From NCBI RefSeq assembly GCF_913063105.1, contig NZ_CAJXYQ010000020.1:1-64000 (forward strand): a DNA stretch of 64,000 nucleotides, in the 5' to 3' direction. Below the pieces are notes generated by a model. The model had not been told where the DNA came from and did not search any database. It worked only from the letters and a program-made list of their open reading frames with translations. The DNA is from an uncultured Draconibacterium sp. Lineage in GTDB: Bacteria > Bacteroidota > Bacteroidia > Bacteroidales > Prolixibacteraceae. Positions 27,232 through 36,961 of this stretch are shown in pieces; position 1 is the first letter of the stretch; every line of letters starts with the position of its first letter. The translations under genes and the position numbers were made by a program.

Positions 27232-29949
27232 TTAAAACCTAAAATTGTAAGTTAACGAAGGAACCGGAATTCCAATTACAGAAAGTTTAAACAGCGAATA
27301 TCGGGTGTAATTATTGCTTTCGCCCGGTACTGTTTTTTTATAATATACCGAATAGGGATTATTGCGGCCGTATGCATTGTAAACTGAAAAAGTCCAACTG
27401 CCTTTCCACATTCGTTTTTTTCGCAGGTTCTCGTCAAACGTTATTGATAAATCCAATCGATGATAAGGCGGCATTCGGTACTTGTTCCGCTCTGAATAGT
27501 ACACCAGGTTTTCACCGGCAAATTCATACTTAATTTCCGGAAGAGTGGTTGGCCTCCCCGATACGAACACAAAATTTCCAGAAAAACGCCACCGGCGGCT
27601 AATGTTGTAAGTTGCTGTTAGCGAAAAATCGTGTGGTTTATCATAAATCGACGGATAATAGTCGCCATTCCAAAGGTTTTCCTCATCAAACTGACTGTTA
27701 TTTTTACGCATCGTTCTGGAGTAAACATAGCTGGCATATCCGGTTAAGCGGCCCTGGTTTTTTCGTGCACTGAGTTCAATTCCGTACGAGTACCCTTTGG
27801 TTGGCACCAGGGCTGTTTCAACATACTCATTCATAATCAGCTGTGCACCATTTTTATATTCAATCAGGTTCTGCAGATTTTTATAATACACTTCCGTTGT
27901 AAACTCGATGCCTGAGAGTAAGGAATTGTTTTCTACCCCCACAGCAAGCTGGTCTGAAATAAGTGGTTTTAAATGATAATCGGCGGCTTTCCAGGTTTCG
28001 GCAGGAGAGATTACTGCATTGTTACTGAGCTGAAAAATATTTTGGCGGGTTCGCTGGTAGCTAAATTTCAAGGTTGTATTCATGCTAAAATCGAAATTCA
28101 GAGCCAGTCGGGGCTCCAATCCTCCGTAGGATGCTGATACTTCGTTTTTACCAAATTGCAAAGAATCGATCACCGTCTCAGGCGATTTGGGCTCATTAGG
28201 ATCGTAGAGGTAAACCAAAGGAGTACCAATGTTGCTAAAATGATTGTAACGCAATCCGGCAACAATTGAAAAATGGGGTAAAACCTGGAACTCGTCACTA
28301 ACAAAAACCGACCAATCAAGCGTTTTTTCAGCGTTTAGTTTTTGATACTCGATAACTGAGGTATCCTGGTAAGGAGTTATTTCTCCGGGACTTATGCGAT
28401 TGTAAACCGCTTTAAACCCCGCTTCGGAATTATGCCTTTCGGTAGGATGCCATTTAAAACTATAAGCAAACGAACCATATTCTAACTGATTATCAAGAAA
28501 GTAAGCTTCGTAAGGCTTGCTGTTGGCCAAATCGGTTAGTCGGTAATCGTAACGGCTATAGGCGGTTTCAAGTTGCCCGTAAAACTTTTCGCCAAATCGA
28601 TTATTTACCTGCAAATTGCCCAACAAGTTACCATATTCGGTTATGGATTGCGAACTGGTACTAAATTCATCGAAACTGGTGTAGGCCATTGCACTTATTT
28701 TGTTGTGCTGGTTAAATTTATAGGTAACTTTCCCCGACAAATCGTAAAAGTGAGTAACCCCTTCGTTGAGTTCAAGGTTAGGAATTTCCTGTAAAATCCA
28801 GTCGGTGTACGAGCTGCGCCCACCAATAACTGTAGTTAGTTTTTTATTTTTTGTTAATGGCCCGTCAATGGCCAAACGCGAGTTTATTATTCCAATTCCT
28901 CCGTAAACACGCATGGTTTCATCGTTCCCTTCCTTAAAGTCAACCTCCATAACCGAGGCTACGCGCTCGCCGTAGCGAGCCGGCATTCCTCCTTTAAACA
29001 GTCGTACATTTTCCACCACATCGGGATTAATTAACGACATAAAACCAAAAAGATGAGATGAATTAAACACGGGACTTCCGTTAACAAGAATCAGGTTTTG
29101 ATCGGTATTCCCGCCACGCACATTAAATCCCGATGACAGTTCGCTAACGGTTTGCACACCAGCAAGAATAGTTAGGCCTTTTAACACATCTACCTCTCCC
29201 ATAAGGGCAGGCAGTTGTTTAATTTCCTTTCCACTCATTTGCACCATACTCATTTGTGCCCGTGGCAAATCGGCATTGGTACCAAGCACCGTTACCTCAT
29301 CAATATTATGCGATTCTTCAAACAACTGAAAATCAGCCGATCCATCTTCAATTAAACGGATATTTACACTTGCCCCCTCAAAACCAATATAGGTAATATT
29401 TAACTTCACATCGCCGGTGGGCAGGTCTAATTCAAAAGTTCCATCGTTTGCCGTAGTGGTTCCTTTTTGATGTTTATTACAATAAACAACCGCTCCAACC
29501 AAAGGTGCTCCATCTTTACCGTCTACTACCCTCCCCTTTAATAGTGCAGTTTTGTATCGCCCCAAATTCATGGGATTACCAACCACCAGGGTTTGTGTAT
29601 AGTCATCAAATTTCGAACGTGTGTCTGCCGATCTACGAAAAATTACGATACCGTTATCCTGAAAGAATTCATAGGTTAAATCGTGTTCGAAAAAAAGATT
29701 ATTAAGTGCCTGAAGTAATGGGGTATTATTAAACTGCTTATTAATGGTGTAATTAGCAAGCCAGGCTTCTTTATAATAAACTCTAAGATTATAGTTTTTT
29801 TCCAAATCTTTAACAAAGTCTGATAGAGCCTGATTATGGTACGAACCAGAGATTTTTATCTCCCCGAGTTGTTGCGCATGGGACTTTAGTCCAAATCCCG
29901 CAACCAGAGATAAACAGCTAATTATAAAACCAACAAGTGTATTTTTCAA
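27232..29949 (-). CDS. TonB-dependent receptor with STN and carboxypeptidase-regulatory-like domains
   Basis: A 905-residue outer-membrane receptor. In order: a signal peptide (to about residue 25); an STN (secretin/TonB N-terminal) domain (LSDFVKDLEKNYNLRVYYKEA, residues ~43-105); a CarboxypepD_reg-like sandwich (LKGRVVDGKDGAPLVGAVVY, ~135-215); a plug (MGEVDVLKGLTILAGVQTV, SGFNVRGGNTDQNLILVNG, ~245-360); and a 22-strand-type barrel ending in PSLTYNFRF. It would import a ligand into the periplasm using TonB energy. STN domains usually signal to an anti-sigma factor, but no sigma/anti-sigma pair lies in this window. It heads a six-gene operon with DUF4249 and other envelope proteins. The ligand is unknown. 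Confidence 0.9.
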   Translation of the reverse strand: MKNTLVGFIISCLSLVAGFGLKSHAQQLGEIKISGSYHNQALSDFVKDLEKNYNLRVYYKEAWLANYTINKQFNNTPLLQALNNLFFEHDLTYEFFQDNGIVIFRRSADTRSKFDDYTQTLVVGNPMNLGRYKTALLKGRVVDGKDGAPLVGAVVYCNKHQKGTTTANDGTFELDLPTGDVKLNITYIGFEGASVNIRLIEDGSADFQLFEESHNIDEVTVLGTNADLPRAQMSMVQMSGKEIKQLPALMGEVDVLKGLTILAGVQTVSELSSGFNVRGGNTDQNLILVNGSPVFNSSHLFGFMSLINPDVVENVRLFKGGMPARYGERVASVMEVDFKEGNDETMRVYGGIGIINSRLAIDGPLTKNKKLTTVIGGRSSYTDWILQEIPNLELNEGVTHFYDLSGKVTYKFNQHNKISAMAYTSFDEFSTSSQSITEYGNLLGNLQVNNRFGEKFYGQLETAYSRYDYRLTDLANSKPYEAYFLDNQLEYGSFAYSFKWHPTERHNSEAGFKAVYNRISPGEITPYQDTSVIEYQKLNAEKTLDWSVFVSDEFQVLPHFSIVAGLRYNHFSNIGTPLVYLYDPNEPKSPETVIDSLQFGKNEVSASYGGLEPRLALNFDFSMNTTLKFSYQRTRQNIFQLSNNAVISPAETWKAADYHLKPLISDQLAVGVENNSLLSGIEFTTEVYYKNLQNLIEYKNGAQLIMNEYVETALVPTKGYSYGIELSARKNQGRLTGYASYVYSRTMRKNNSQFDEENLWNGDYYPSIYDKPHDFSLTATYNISRRWRFSGNFVFVSGRPTTLPEIKYEFAGENLVYYSERNKYRMPPYHRLDLSITFDENLRKKRMWKGSWTFSVYNAYGRNNPYSVYYKKTVPGESNNYTRYSLFKLSVIGIPVPSLTYNFRF

Positions 29950-30583
29950 TTTTTGATCCCGGGTTTAGTGTTTCTGTTCAACTGCGTTTTTTTAACTGCG
30001 TTTAATTGCTATACAAAGCAACAACAAAATATTTTATGCATTGCTATGCTTGTTATAAAAATTAGTTTATTGTTATGCTATTTTAAATAACTTCTACTAT
30101 GCAGCTGTCGTTTACTTTTTCTGAATTATGCAGCCTATCGTATTTAACAATAGTAATTAAAAGCAACAAAGCATTACAACTTATATATTCAAATTTTTAT
30201 TCTGCCTATTTTTTCTCATTATAAGTTTATCTGATTCTGCAACTTACACACTATTTGTGCGTGTTTCAACAATAACATTTCAAACAAATGCAAACAACAA
30301 ACTACCTGTACTAATTTTTTTTCTTTGACAGGTGGGTTAAAAAAGAGCAAAACGAAGTAAACATAAACACCCCACTTTCCGAAATACCTACCTAAGTTTC
30401 AGTATTTTACGGGGGTTACCTTTTATCCGCTCGCAGTATATTAAGTAAAGGACGTAACTCTTCTCATCAGTAAAAAACGGGTTTATTATAAGATAAACCG
30501 TTAATTGAATTTGTAAGGCACATGCTGGCTTGCTTGTCGACTTTGTATTAAAAATTAGTAATTCAATTTAAATTTTTTGGTGT
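29950..30583. other. divergent intergenic region (634 bases) without a gene
   Basis: No supported reading frame is seen. The stretch is A+T-rich and must hold the promoters of the minus-strand receptor operon and the plus-strand small gene. Notable elements are repeated TATGC words near 30035-30135 (tatgcagc occurs twice, about 30 bases apart) and an inverted repeat ACCTGT-N18-ACAGGT at 30304-30333. No consensus -33/-7 pair was found. Confidence 0.4.
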
Positions 30584-30967
30584 ATGAAAGCATTGGCAAA
30601 ATTAATTCACAGAACCCCGGCATCTTATTTACCAACCGTTTTCCCGGCACACTATTATGGTATGCCAAACGGAAAGATATACCTGGTGTTTTCACGTTTT
30701 TACGAGCTGGCGTTCGGACAATCGGGAATTGAATTTGTTTTTGCCGAACATCAGGATTATTCATACAATTATGAAACAGAAGAGATTATCCCCTCGCGAA
30801 ATTCTACGGCTAAGAATAAGGTTTTTGCCGAACAGGTTGATCATCCCAATTCGCGATTCTATATTTTTAGTACCAAACGCAACCTACAATCGTATGGGCA
30901 AGCTCAAACATTTTTAAACCAGGAAGCGATGAAAATGTATGGCTATGCCCTGCAATGCACCAACTAA
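30584..30967 (+). CDS. hypothetical protein
   Basis: A 127-residue protein that I do not recognise, with no signal peptide and no membrane segment. It is rich in aromatic residues (ASYLPTVFPAHYYGMPNGKIYLVFSRFYELAF) with a beta-rich first half and a C-terminal helix (YGQAQTFLNQEAMKMYGYALQC). Coding character is supported by its uninterrupted frame, codon use like that of neighbours and a downstream hairpin. It stands alone and may be a small lineage-specific cytoplasmic protein. Confidence 0.55.
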   Translation: MKALAKLIHRTPASYLPTVFPAHYYGMPNGKIYLVFSRFYELAFGQSGIEFVFAEHQDYSYNYETEEIIPSRNSTAKNKVFAEQVDHPNSRFYIFSTKRNLQSYGQAQTFLNQEAMKMYGYALQCTN

Positions 30968-30980
30968 TTTTAAAAAGGCG

Positions 30981-31012
30981 TAGGTATTTTTTCTCATACC
31001 CCTATTTTTTTT
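30981..31012 (+). terminator. possible terminator after the small hypothetical gene
   Basis: A short stem (ggtat/atacc, extendable with a bulge) is followed by cctattttttttt. It lies 13 bases after the stop codon. Confidence 0.5.
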
Positions 31013-31047
31013 AAGCACTTCACTCGCTCTTTTTCAGCATTTGATAC

Positions 31048-31079
31048 TTGCTTTTAGCTACGGCGCAACCGTACCTTTA
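31048..31079 (+). promoter_or_regulatory. promoter-like pair before the 65-residue gene
   Basis: TTG (31048-31050), 21 bases and TACCTTTA (31072-31079) match the Bacteroidota promoter with one mismatch in the -7 element. The ATG follows 24 bases later. Confidence 0.4.
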
Positions 31080-31102
31080 TACAACTACTTCAAATAAGAA
31101 AA

Positions 31103-31300
31103 ATGAAAGCGTATTGGAACAATAAAGTGGAGGAGATTAGACACCTTAACCTGGTAAATGCAGCAGACATTTGCAACCGCGGAGCACAACCCTTGTGCAT
31201 TGTTAATAACGAAACTGTTAACCAACAAATATTTACAGAGTTATTTCAGGAAATTGACTACGAACTGCTACTTCGGCAAAAAATTTTTGGGATTAACTAA
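31103..31300 (+). CDS. small hypothetical protein
   Basis: A 65-residue protein of unknown function, MKAYWNNKVEEIRHLNLVN..., predicted mostly helical with two cysteines (ICNRG and LCIVN), so metal or redox binding is conceivable but unproven. It has no signal peptide. A promoter-like pair lies just upstream. The next gene, PEP carboxylase, starts about 200 bases later and is probably transcribed separately. Confidence 0.5.
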   Translation: MKAYWNNKVEEIRHLNLVNAADICNRGAQPLCIVNNETVNQQIFTELFQEIDYELLLRQKIFGIN

Positions 31301-31496
31301 ATTCATCAATCGCCTAATTTTATTGCTGAAATACAACTAAAAATCACTTAATCATCACAAATTAGCCATTAGCAACCAACTTCTTTTTTTTAATATTTGT
31401 ACGGCAATAAGTAGCTTATCGAAACAAAAAAACTGTACCTTAAGCTAACTTTTTACTTTTCAATTGTTATTGTACATAAACAACAATTATATTGTG

Positions 31497-34259
31497 ATGT
31501 CAAATCTGCAAATTTTAATCAACCAATTAGGAAAACCCTACGCCGATCTTGAATTTTTGTTAAGCTGTTTTAGCGAAGTTTTAGTTGAAAACGGAGAAGC
31601 TGAATTAGCTGAAGTGATGCCATGGATAAGCTCAAACAATGCCAGAGATATTGAAAATTTTACTCACCAACATTTTCATATGTTTTCGGTTTGTTTTCAG
31701 TTGCTCAACCTGGCTGAAACAAATGGAGCTGTGCAACAACGACGAAAAACAGAAGAAGGAAACTCCTTAACCGCCATAAACGGGCTTTGGGCAAACAGCT
31801 TAAAAATTCTTAAGGATAAAGAGATTTCACCCGACAACATTATAAAAACATTTAAAGAAATTTCGGTTCAACCCGTTTTAACAGCACACCCTACCGAAGC
31901 AAAACGACCGGTAATTTTAAAAAAATACCGCGAGCTCTACCTACTGCTGGTTAAACGCGAAAACTCGATGTATAACTCGTATGAATTGGAAGAAAACCGT
32001 AACGAGATAAAACGTATCCTATCGACCATTTGGCACATTGATGAATTTTATGTGGAAAAACCAACGGTTGAAACAGAACTGGATAATGCCATTCATTATT
32101 TTGTAAACGTTTTCCCGGAAGTGGTACAGCTGTTAAACCGCCGACTGGCGCAAGCCTGGCAATACTCGGGCTTTGATTTAAATAAACTGCTGAATGATAA
32201 TAATTTTCCACAATTAAAGTTTGGCACCTGGATTGGTGGCGACCGCGACGGACATCCACTTGTAACTGCTGATGTTACCCAAAAAGCATTGCTTAAGCTA
32301 CGGCTAAATGCGCTAATGGTAATTAAAAACGAACTGAATCGACTGGCTGATGACCTGAGTTTTTATTTTGATATTGCAGAGCTGCCAGACCCTATGCTTC
32401 AGCGCTTTAAGCATATGGTAGCAGAAACGGGAAATGAAAATAAAACACTCATTTCTACATCGAAAAACGAAGCCTTTAAGATGTTGGTGCTGTTGTTTGT
32501 CAACAAGCTTCCGGTAAACCCGGAGCATGCTGAGATGCTTGACTTGCACGATAAAAAAGGCACTTATACCTGCTCCAAACAATTGGTTGAAGATTTGGAA
32601 CTATTAAAGGAATCGTTGCTGCAAAAAAAATATAACGACCTTGCCTATCAATCCGTCAACCGGGCTATTTATTTTGTAAAAACCTTTGGTTTTCATTTAG
32701 CCGAACTCGATATCAGGCAAAACAGCCGATACTACCAGCTGGCTCTTGAACAGTTGGTAGAAAAATCAAATCCGGGAAATACACAACAGCCTGACTGGGA
32801 CATCAATGAAAAGAAAAGCTTTCTGACTAAAGAATTAAAGTCGGCACGCCCGTTTGTGCAAGATTACAGCACATTAGCTACCGAATCAAAAAATACACTG
32901 GAGTGTTTTCAATTACTAAACACGCACATCAGAAATTATTCGCACTACTCCATTGGTTCGCTGATTGTTAGCATGACAAAGAATGCCAGCGATCTTCTTA
33001 CCGTTTATATTTTGGCCCGCGAAGCAGGATTAACGCTTTTTAATGAAACAATGATTATTAAGCTTCATGTGGTACCTCTTTTTGAAACCATTCAGGATTT
33101 GATTGACAGCCCGGCCATTTTAGAGGAATATTTTAGCTACCCGGAAGTACAAAACAGCCTTGAGTACCAGCGAAAAGAAAAAAATCTTCCTGTAAAAACA
33201 CAGGAAATTATGATAGGTTACAGCGATAGTAATAAAGATGGAGGAATACTGGCCAGTGCCTGGTTTCTTTATAAGGCACAAAAAGAAATTGCGGAGGTTG
33301 GAAAGAAGTTTGGAATCCACATTAAGTTTTTCCACGGAAAAGGAGGGTCAATCAGCCGCGGTGCCGGACCAATCCACTGGTTCTTACGTTCGCTCCCACA
33401 CGGAACACTATCGGGGCATTTTAAAATTACCGAACAGGGCGAAAGCATTGAAAAGAAATATGCCAATAAAATAAATGCCGTGTATAACCTTGAACTAATG
33501 ATTGCCGGCAATACCTTAAACACGCTTTTACATAAACATTTGCCTGAAGATATTGATGAAATCTCAGACATTATGGAGTTTATGGGGCAGGAAAGTTTTA
33601 CAATTTATACCGGTTTGCTTAATAACAACCATTTTTTAAACTATTACCAGCAAGCTACACCCATTGATATAATTGAGGAAAGTAAAATTGGTTCCCGTCC
33701 GGCGCGACGAACCGGAAAACGCAGTTTTGCCGATTTACGTGCCATCCCCTGGGTATTTAGCTGGGGACAGGCCAGGTACCATATTACCAGTTGGTATGGC
33801 GTTGGCTCTACCCTCGAAAAAATGAAAAACCAATTCCCCGAAAAGTATGATAAGCTGAAAAAATTGATTCCGCGTAACCAGTTTGTACGCTACGTACTTA
33901 CCAATGTTGATACCAGTTTAGCCAGCACCGATAAACAAATAATGGAGCTTTATGCCGGGCTTGTTACAACAGACGAAACAAGATCGGAAATTTTAAATCA
34001 GCTATTGCAAGAGTTTGAGAAAACACAAAATTTAATGAATGAACTTTTGGGGCGTCCGATTAACGAGCGGCGCAAAAACCATTATTTCTCGACTAAATTA
34101 AGAGCAGAAGCCCTTGAGACTCTGCATCGCTACCAGGTGAACTATCTGGAAAAATGGCGTTCTCAAGCGTTCGGCAACGAAAATGAAAAACAAGAAACTT
34201 TGAACAAATTACTGCTATCGGTTAATGCCATTGCCAATGCCATGGGAACAACAGGTTAA
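31497..34259 (+). CDS. ppc: phosphoenolpyruvate carboxylase
   Basis: A 920-residue enzyme that adds bicarbonate to PEP to give oxaloacetate and phosphate, an anaplerotic reaction. Catalytic regions are present: QPVLTAHPTEAKRPVIL (catalytic His in HPTEA, about residue 130), GTWIGGDRDGHPLV, GYSDSNKDGG, the glycine-rich loop FHGKGGSISRGAGP, and RPARRTGKRSFADLRAIPW. The C-terminus AMGTTG keeps the end seen in most PEPCs. Length is normal. I chose the ATG at 31497 (MSNLQILINQLG), since the 11 residues from the upstream TTG are unlike the family. The gene stands alone. Confidence 0.95.
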   Translation: MSNLQILINQLGKPYADLEFLLSCFSEVLVENGEAELAEVMPWISSNNARDIENFTHQHFHMFSVCFQLLNLAETNGAVQQRRKTEEGNSLTAINGLWANSLKILKDKEISPDNIIKTFKEISVQPVLTAHPTEAKRPVILKKYRELYLLLVKRENSMYNSYELEENRNEIKRILSTIWHIDEFYVEKPTVETELDNAIHYFVNVFPEVVQLLNRRLAQAWQYSGFDLNKLLNDNNFPQLKFGTWIGGDRDGHPLVTADVTQKALLKLRLNALMVIKNELNRLADDLSFYFDIAELPDPMLQRFKHMVAETGNENKTLISTSKNEAFKMLVLLFVNKLPVNPEHAEMLDLHDKKGTYTCSKQLVEDLELLKESLLQKKYNDLAYQSVNRAIYFVKTFGFHLAELDIRQNSRYYQLALEQLVEKSNPGNTQQPDWDINEKKSFLTKELKSARPFVQDYSTLATESKNTLECFQLLNTHIRNYSHYSIGSLIVSMTKNASDLLTVYILAREAGLTLFNETMIIKLHVVPLFETIQDLIDSPAILEEYFSYPEVQNSLEYQRKEKNLPVKTQEIMIGYSDSNKDGGILASAWFLYKAQKEIAEVGKKFGIHIKFFHGKGGSISRGAGPIHWFLRSLPHGTLSGHFKITEQGESIEKKYANKINAVYNLELMIAGNTLNTLLHKHLPEDIDEISDIMEFMGQESFTIYTGLLNNNHFLNYYQQATPIDIIEESKIGSRPARRTGKRSFADLRAIPWVFSWGQARYHITSWYGVGSTLEKMKNQFPEKYDKLKKLIPRNQFVRYVLTNVDTSLASTDKQIMELYAGLVTTDETRSEILNQLLQEFEKTQNLMNELLGRPINERRKNHYFSTKLRAEALETLHRYQVNYLEKWRSQAFGNENEKQETLNKLLLSVNAIANAMGTTG

Positions 34260-34482
34260 ATGAGCATTCAATAAAAAAAAGCCCCTAACATCATTAAAAA
34301 AGAAAACAGCCAGGTTAACGGTAAACGATTTCTTTATTTGGTAAATGTTAATCTTCGGCTGATCTCTTTTTTTCAATATTAAGAGGTTTGTTAAAAAAAG
34401 ATTTATTAATCCTTATTCTTCAACTTTTCAATGCCATTCTTGTTATTAAAATTTATTTTGGAGCCCTTATTAGAGCAAAACA

Positions 34483-35103
34483 ATGATAAAAAATTTATTC
34501 TACATATTTTCTCCCCGGCGCTTATCGGTTTTAAACCGATACTACCGGATTACGCGCTTTTATTCTTTCTTAAAAAGCACCGCTTATAAAGGCATTAGTA
34601 TTGCCGTTATTTTTGTGGCATTAATAATTGGCCTTGAAATCTTTTTACTCGACTTTAATTCACTGCTCAAGAATTTAGTTTCCAGCTATCCTCCAAAACT
34701 AATTTACACGTTCTTCCTGGCTTCCGAATCTATTCTAGGCTTAGTACCGCCTGAAATGTTTATTGCCTGGGCTGCAAAACTTGAATCACCGTGGTTGTCC
34801 TTGTTTATTTTAGCATCCTTATCATACCTTGGAGGAATATTTGCGTATGTTGTTGGAAGCACATTATTTATGATACCAACCGTAAAAAATTACATTGAAA
34901 ATAAAATACAAAAACACATTATTAACCTGCGAAAATGGGGAGGTATTTTTGTTTTTCTGGGTGCAGTATCGCCCATTCCACACTCCCTGGTAAGTCTGGC
35001 CTCAGGGCTAATTAAATACAACTTTAAACATTATTTACTCTGGTCCTTATTCAGGTATTTGCGTTTTATTGTTTATGCCCTTGTTATTTTCGGAATATTC
35101 TAA
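34483..35103 (+). CDS. VTT-domain (DedA/YqaA-like) membrane protein
   Basis: A 206-residue integral membrane protein with about five hydrophobic segments. The stretch ASESILGLVPPEMFIAWAAKLES, then LASLSYLGGIFAYVVG and GGIFVFLGAVSPIPHSLVSLASGLIKYN, is the VTT/SNARE-associated (DedA superfamily) pattern: re-entrant loops with PPE and a conserved Pro. DedA proteins act in lipid-carrier (undecaprenyl phosphate) flipping and membrane homeostasis; which role applies here is unknown. The gene is alone, about 220 bases after ppc. Confidence 0.75.
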   Translation: MIKNLFYIFSPRRLSVLNRYYRITRFYSFLKSTAYKGISIAVIFVALIIGLEIFLLDFNSLLKNLVSSYPPKLIYTFFLASESILGLVPPEMFIAWAAKLESPWLSLFILASLSYLGGIFAYVVGSTLFMIPTVKNYIENKIQKHIINLRKWGGIFVFLGAVSPIPHSLVSLASGLIKYNFKHYLLWSLFRYLRFIVYALVIFGIF

Positions 35104-35217
35104 GGTATTTTTTGTAAAAAACAAAGTTGCAGGCAAGGCCACAAGCCCATTACCCAAGTGTGATTTGCAAGGCATTCATTTTTTATTAAATCGGATACTT
35201 ACAATTACTACTCAAAA

Positions 35218-36843
35218 TTATTCTTCCACAAGCCTTACTTCGTTAAACATGTATTCATTATCGCTTAGGCGGAATTTCTTTCCGCTGTGCACATTAACAT
35301 TTTTAAGCTTAAGCACTTTGGTTTTTACGTAGGGGTAAAGCTCTACATAGGAATCGCTGGTATTTTCAGGATTAAAATTGGCAAATATTGCAGGTCCCTT
35401 GTACTCACCAGTGTAGTTTGAATCATCAATCACCAGGTTTTCGATGGTAATTTTTTCGGGCATGTAGCAGGTGTACCCAAAATTGTGTTGCCCCGAGTAA
35501 AATCCATTTATCAGATTAACCTTGCCTGACTCTCCAGTGTTGGGAATAAAAATACAGTCGCGGATGATAAATTCGCCTTCCCAGGTACTGCCATAATCTG
35601 AGCGTAAATTAATTAGGCTGCGTCCTCTTATGGTAGAATTTTCAACGGTGAAAGTTCCGGTGCCAATGGCATTAATTCCCATGTGTCCGAGTTCGCAATT
35701 ACGAATGGAGGCGTTAGCAACCCCTTTATGAGCATCAAAGCGCGAAAAAGAACAATTAACGAGCACCAGATTTTTACAGTAATTTGAGCCCATAAGCCCC
35801 CAATATGTGCGGTCGTTAATATCGTTGGTTTGGCTACAGTTTATAAACTTTATACTTATCGACCGGCCAAGCGAAATATCGTACGTTCCCATTGATACGG
35901 GTTTTCCAGCATTACCAATGGTTTGATAGGTTTTATGCCCGGTAAACAGACAGTTTTTTATGCTTACGTAGGCACACTCGCTGGTGTTGATAAAGCCGCC
36001 ATACGGAGCACCATATTCTCCTTCGCCGGTAACGTGGTGTTCAAGTCCATCAACAATAACATTCGAACGCCTGATGGCAATATTTCGGCTGTGGTAATTA
36101 TACTTCGACTCGGCCTGGTTGGCAATGGTTGTAAACTTGCCTCCTGTAATCTGCAGCACTTCCGCATCAATAGGCAAGGCCTTTATTTCAGTTATCCGGT
36201 CAAAATCCCAGATAATTGGCGCATCCATGTCGATGTTTCCGTTTTTGTCAACAACAAAAATATCGGTTTGACTGGAGCCATTATTTTGGTTTAAACCATA
36301 GCGGATATAATGTTTAACATCGGTATTGGTAACGGTAACCAAACAGGTACCGGGTAAGCTATGGTTAATTTTTTCCTGGTTTCGTTTTAAGGTGGTTATT
36401 CCTTCCAGATTAAAAGGCTCTTTACCCGATTCAACCCGAAAAACGGCGCTTGTTCGATCTTCAAGCTTACGGTCATCGATAATAAATTCAGCCGCACCAA
36501 AATCGGTATTGGTTTTTATTATTGCGCTACGTGTTGTTCCTCCAATGTAGTAGGTTGCATTATTCTCTGCTTTTACCGGAAGGCCAAGCTCGTTGGCAAT
36601 TTTATGTGCAGCAGCTATCGCATCAATATCATCTGTTTTTCCATCGCCGGCAGCCCCAAAATCGGTATAAGTAAGAAAACCTTTGTCCTTAAATTGCTGT
36701 ACATGTTCAGCGGTAACCTGAACTTGCAACTGTCCATTTTTATCGGTTTCAACAGTTATGGATTCCAACGTTTTTTCGGGAGAACACTGTAGACAAATAA
36801 TCACAAAAAATAAATAGAAGAATGCTGTAAGTCTAATTTTCAT
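35218..36843 (-). CDS. pectate-lyase-like parallel beta-helix lipoprotein
   Basis: A 541-residue protein with a lipoprotein signal (MKIRLTAFFYLFFVIICLQC, Cys at residue 20). After a linker comes LTYTDFGAAGDGKTDDIDAI, the diagnostic N-terminus of the Pectate_lyase_3 family. It continues with many short repeated strands (FINCSQTNDINDRTYWG, NLVLVNCSFSRFDAHKG, ASIRNCELGHMGINAIG, TFTVENSTIRGRSLINLRS) that form a right-handed beta-helix. It is probably a surface glycan-active enzyme or binding protein; the catalytic type cannot be assigned. I chose the ATG at 36843 because it gives the lipobox. A terminator separates it from the DUF1080 gene upstream. Confidence 0.8.
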   Translation of the reverse strand: MKIRLTAFFYLFFVIICLQCSPEKTLESITVETDKNGQLQVQVTAEHVQQFKDKGFLTYTDFGAAGDGKTDDIDAIAAAHKIANELGLPVKAENNATYYIGGTTRSAIIKTNTDFGAAEFIIDDRKLEDRTSAVFRVESGKEPFNLEGITTLKRNQEKINHSLPGTCLVTVTNTDVKHYIRYGLNQNNGSSQTDIFVVDKNGNIDMDAPIIWDFDRITEIKALPIDAEVLQITGGKFTTIANQAESKYNYHSRNIAIRRSNVIVDGLEHHVTGEGEYGAPYGGFINTSECAYVSIKNCLFTGHKTYQTIGNAGKPVSMGTYDISLGRSISIKFINCSQTNDINDRTYWGLMGSNYCKNLVLVNCSFSRFDAHKGVANASIRNCELGHMGINAIGTGTFTVENSTIRGRSLINLRSDYGSTWEGEFIIRDCIFIPNTGESGKVNLINGFYSGQHNFGYTCYMPEKITIENLVIDDSNYTGEYKGPAIFANFNPENTSDSYVELYPYVKTKVLKLKNVNVHSGKKFRLSDNEYMFNEVRLVEE

Positions 36844-36904
36844 CTTAAAGGTTTTAGTTGAAAACAAAGAACACCATAAACGTGCAATTTGCAAAATATC
36901 CAAT

Positions 36905-36937
36905 AAAAAAGGTCAATCACTACTGACCGACCTTCTA
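36905..36937 (-). terminator. terminator after the DUF1080 gene
   Basis: On the minus strand the stem ggtca/tgacc (alternatively aaggtc/gacctt) is followed by a run of six T. It separates the DUF1080 gene from the beta-helix gene. Confidence 0.7.
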
Positions 36938-36961
36938 TTCTTTCAATATTTTAAACCGATT

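Noticed and set aside
30304-30333. Inverted repeat ACCTGT-N18-ACAGGT as a terminator or operator
   Set aside because: Six-base arms with a long loop and no T run can arise by chance; kept only as a note in the intergenic entry.
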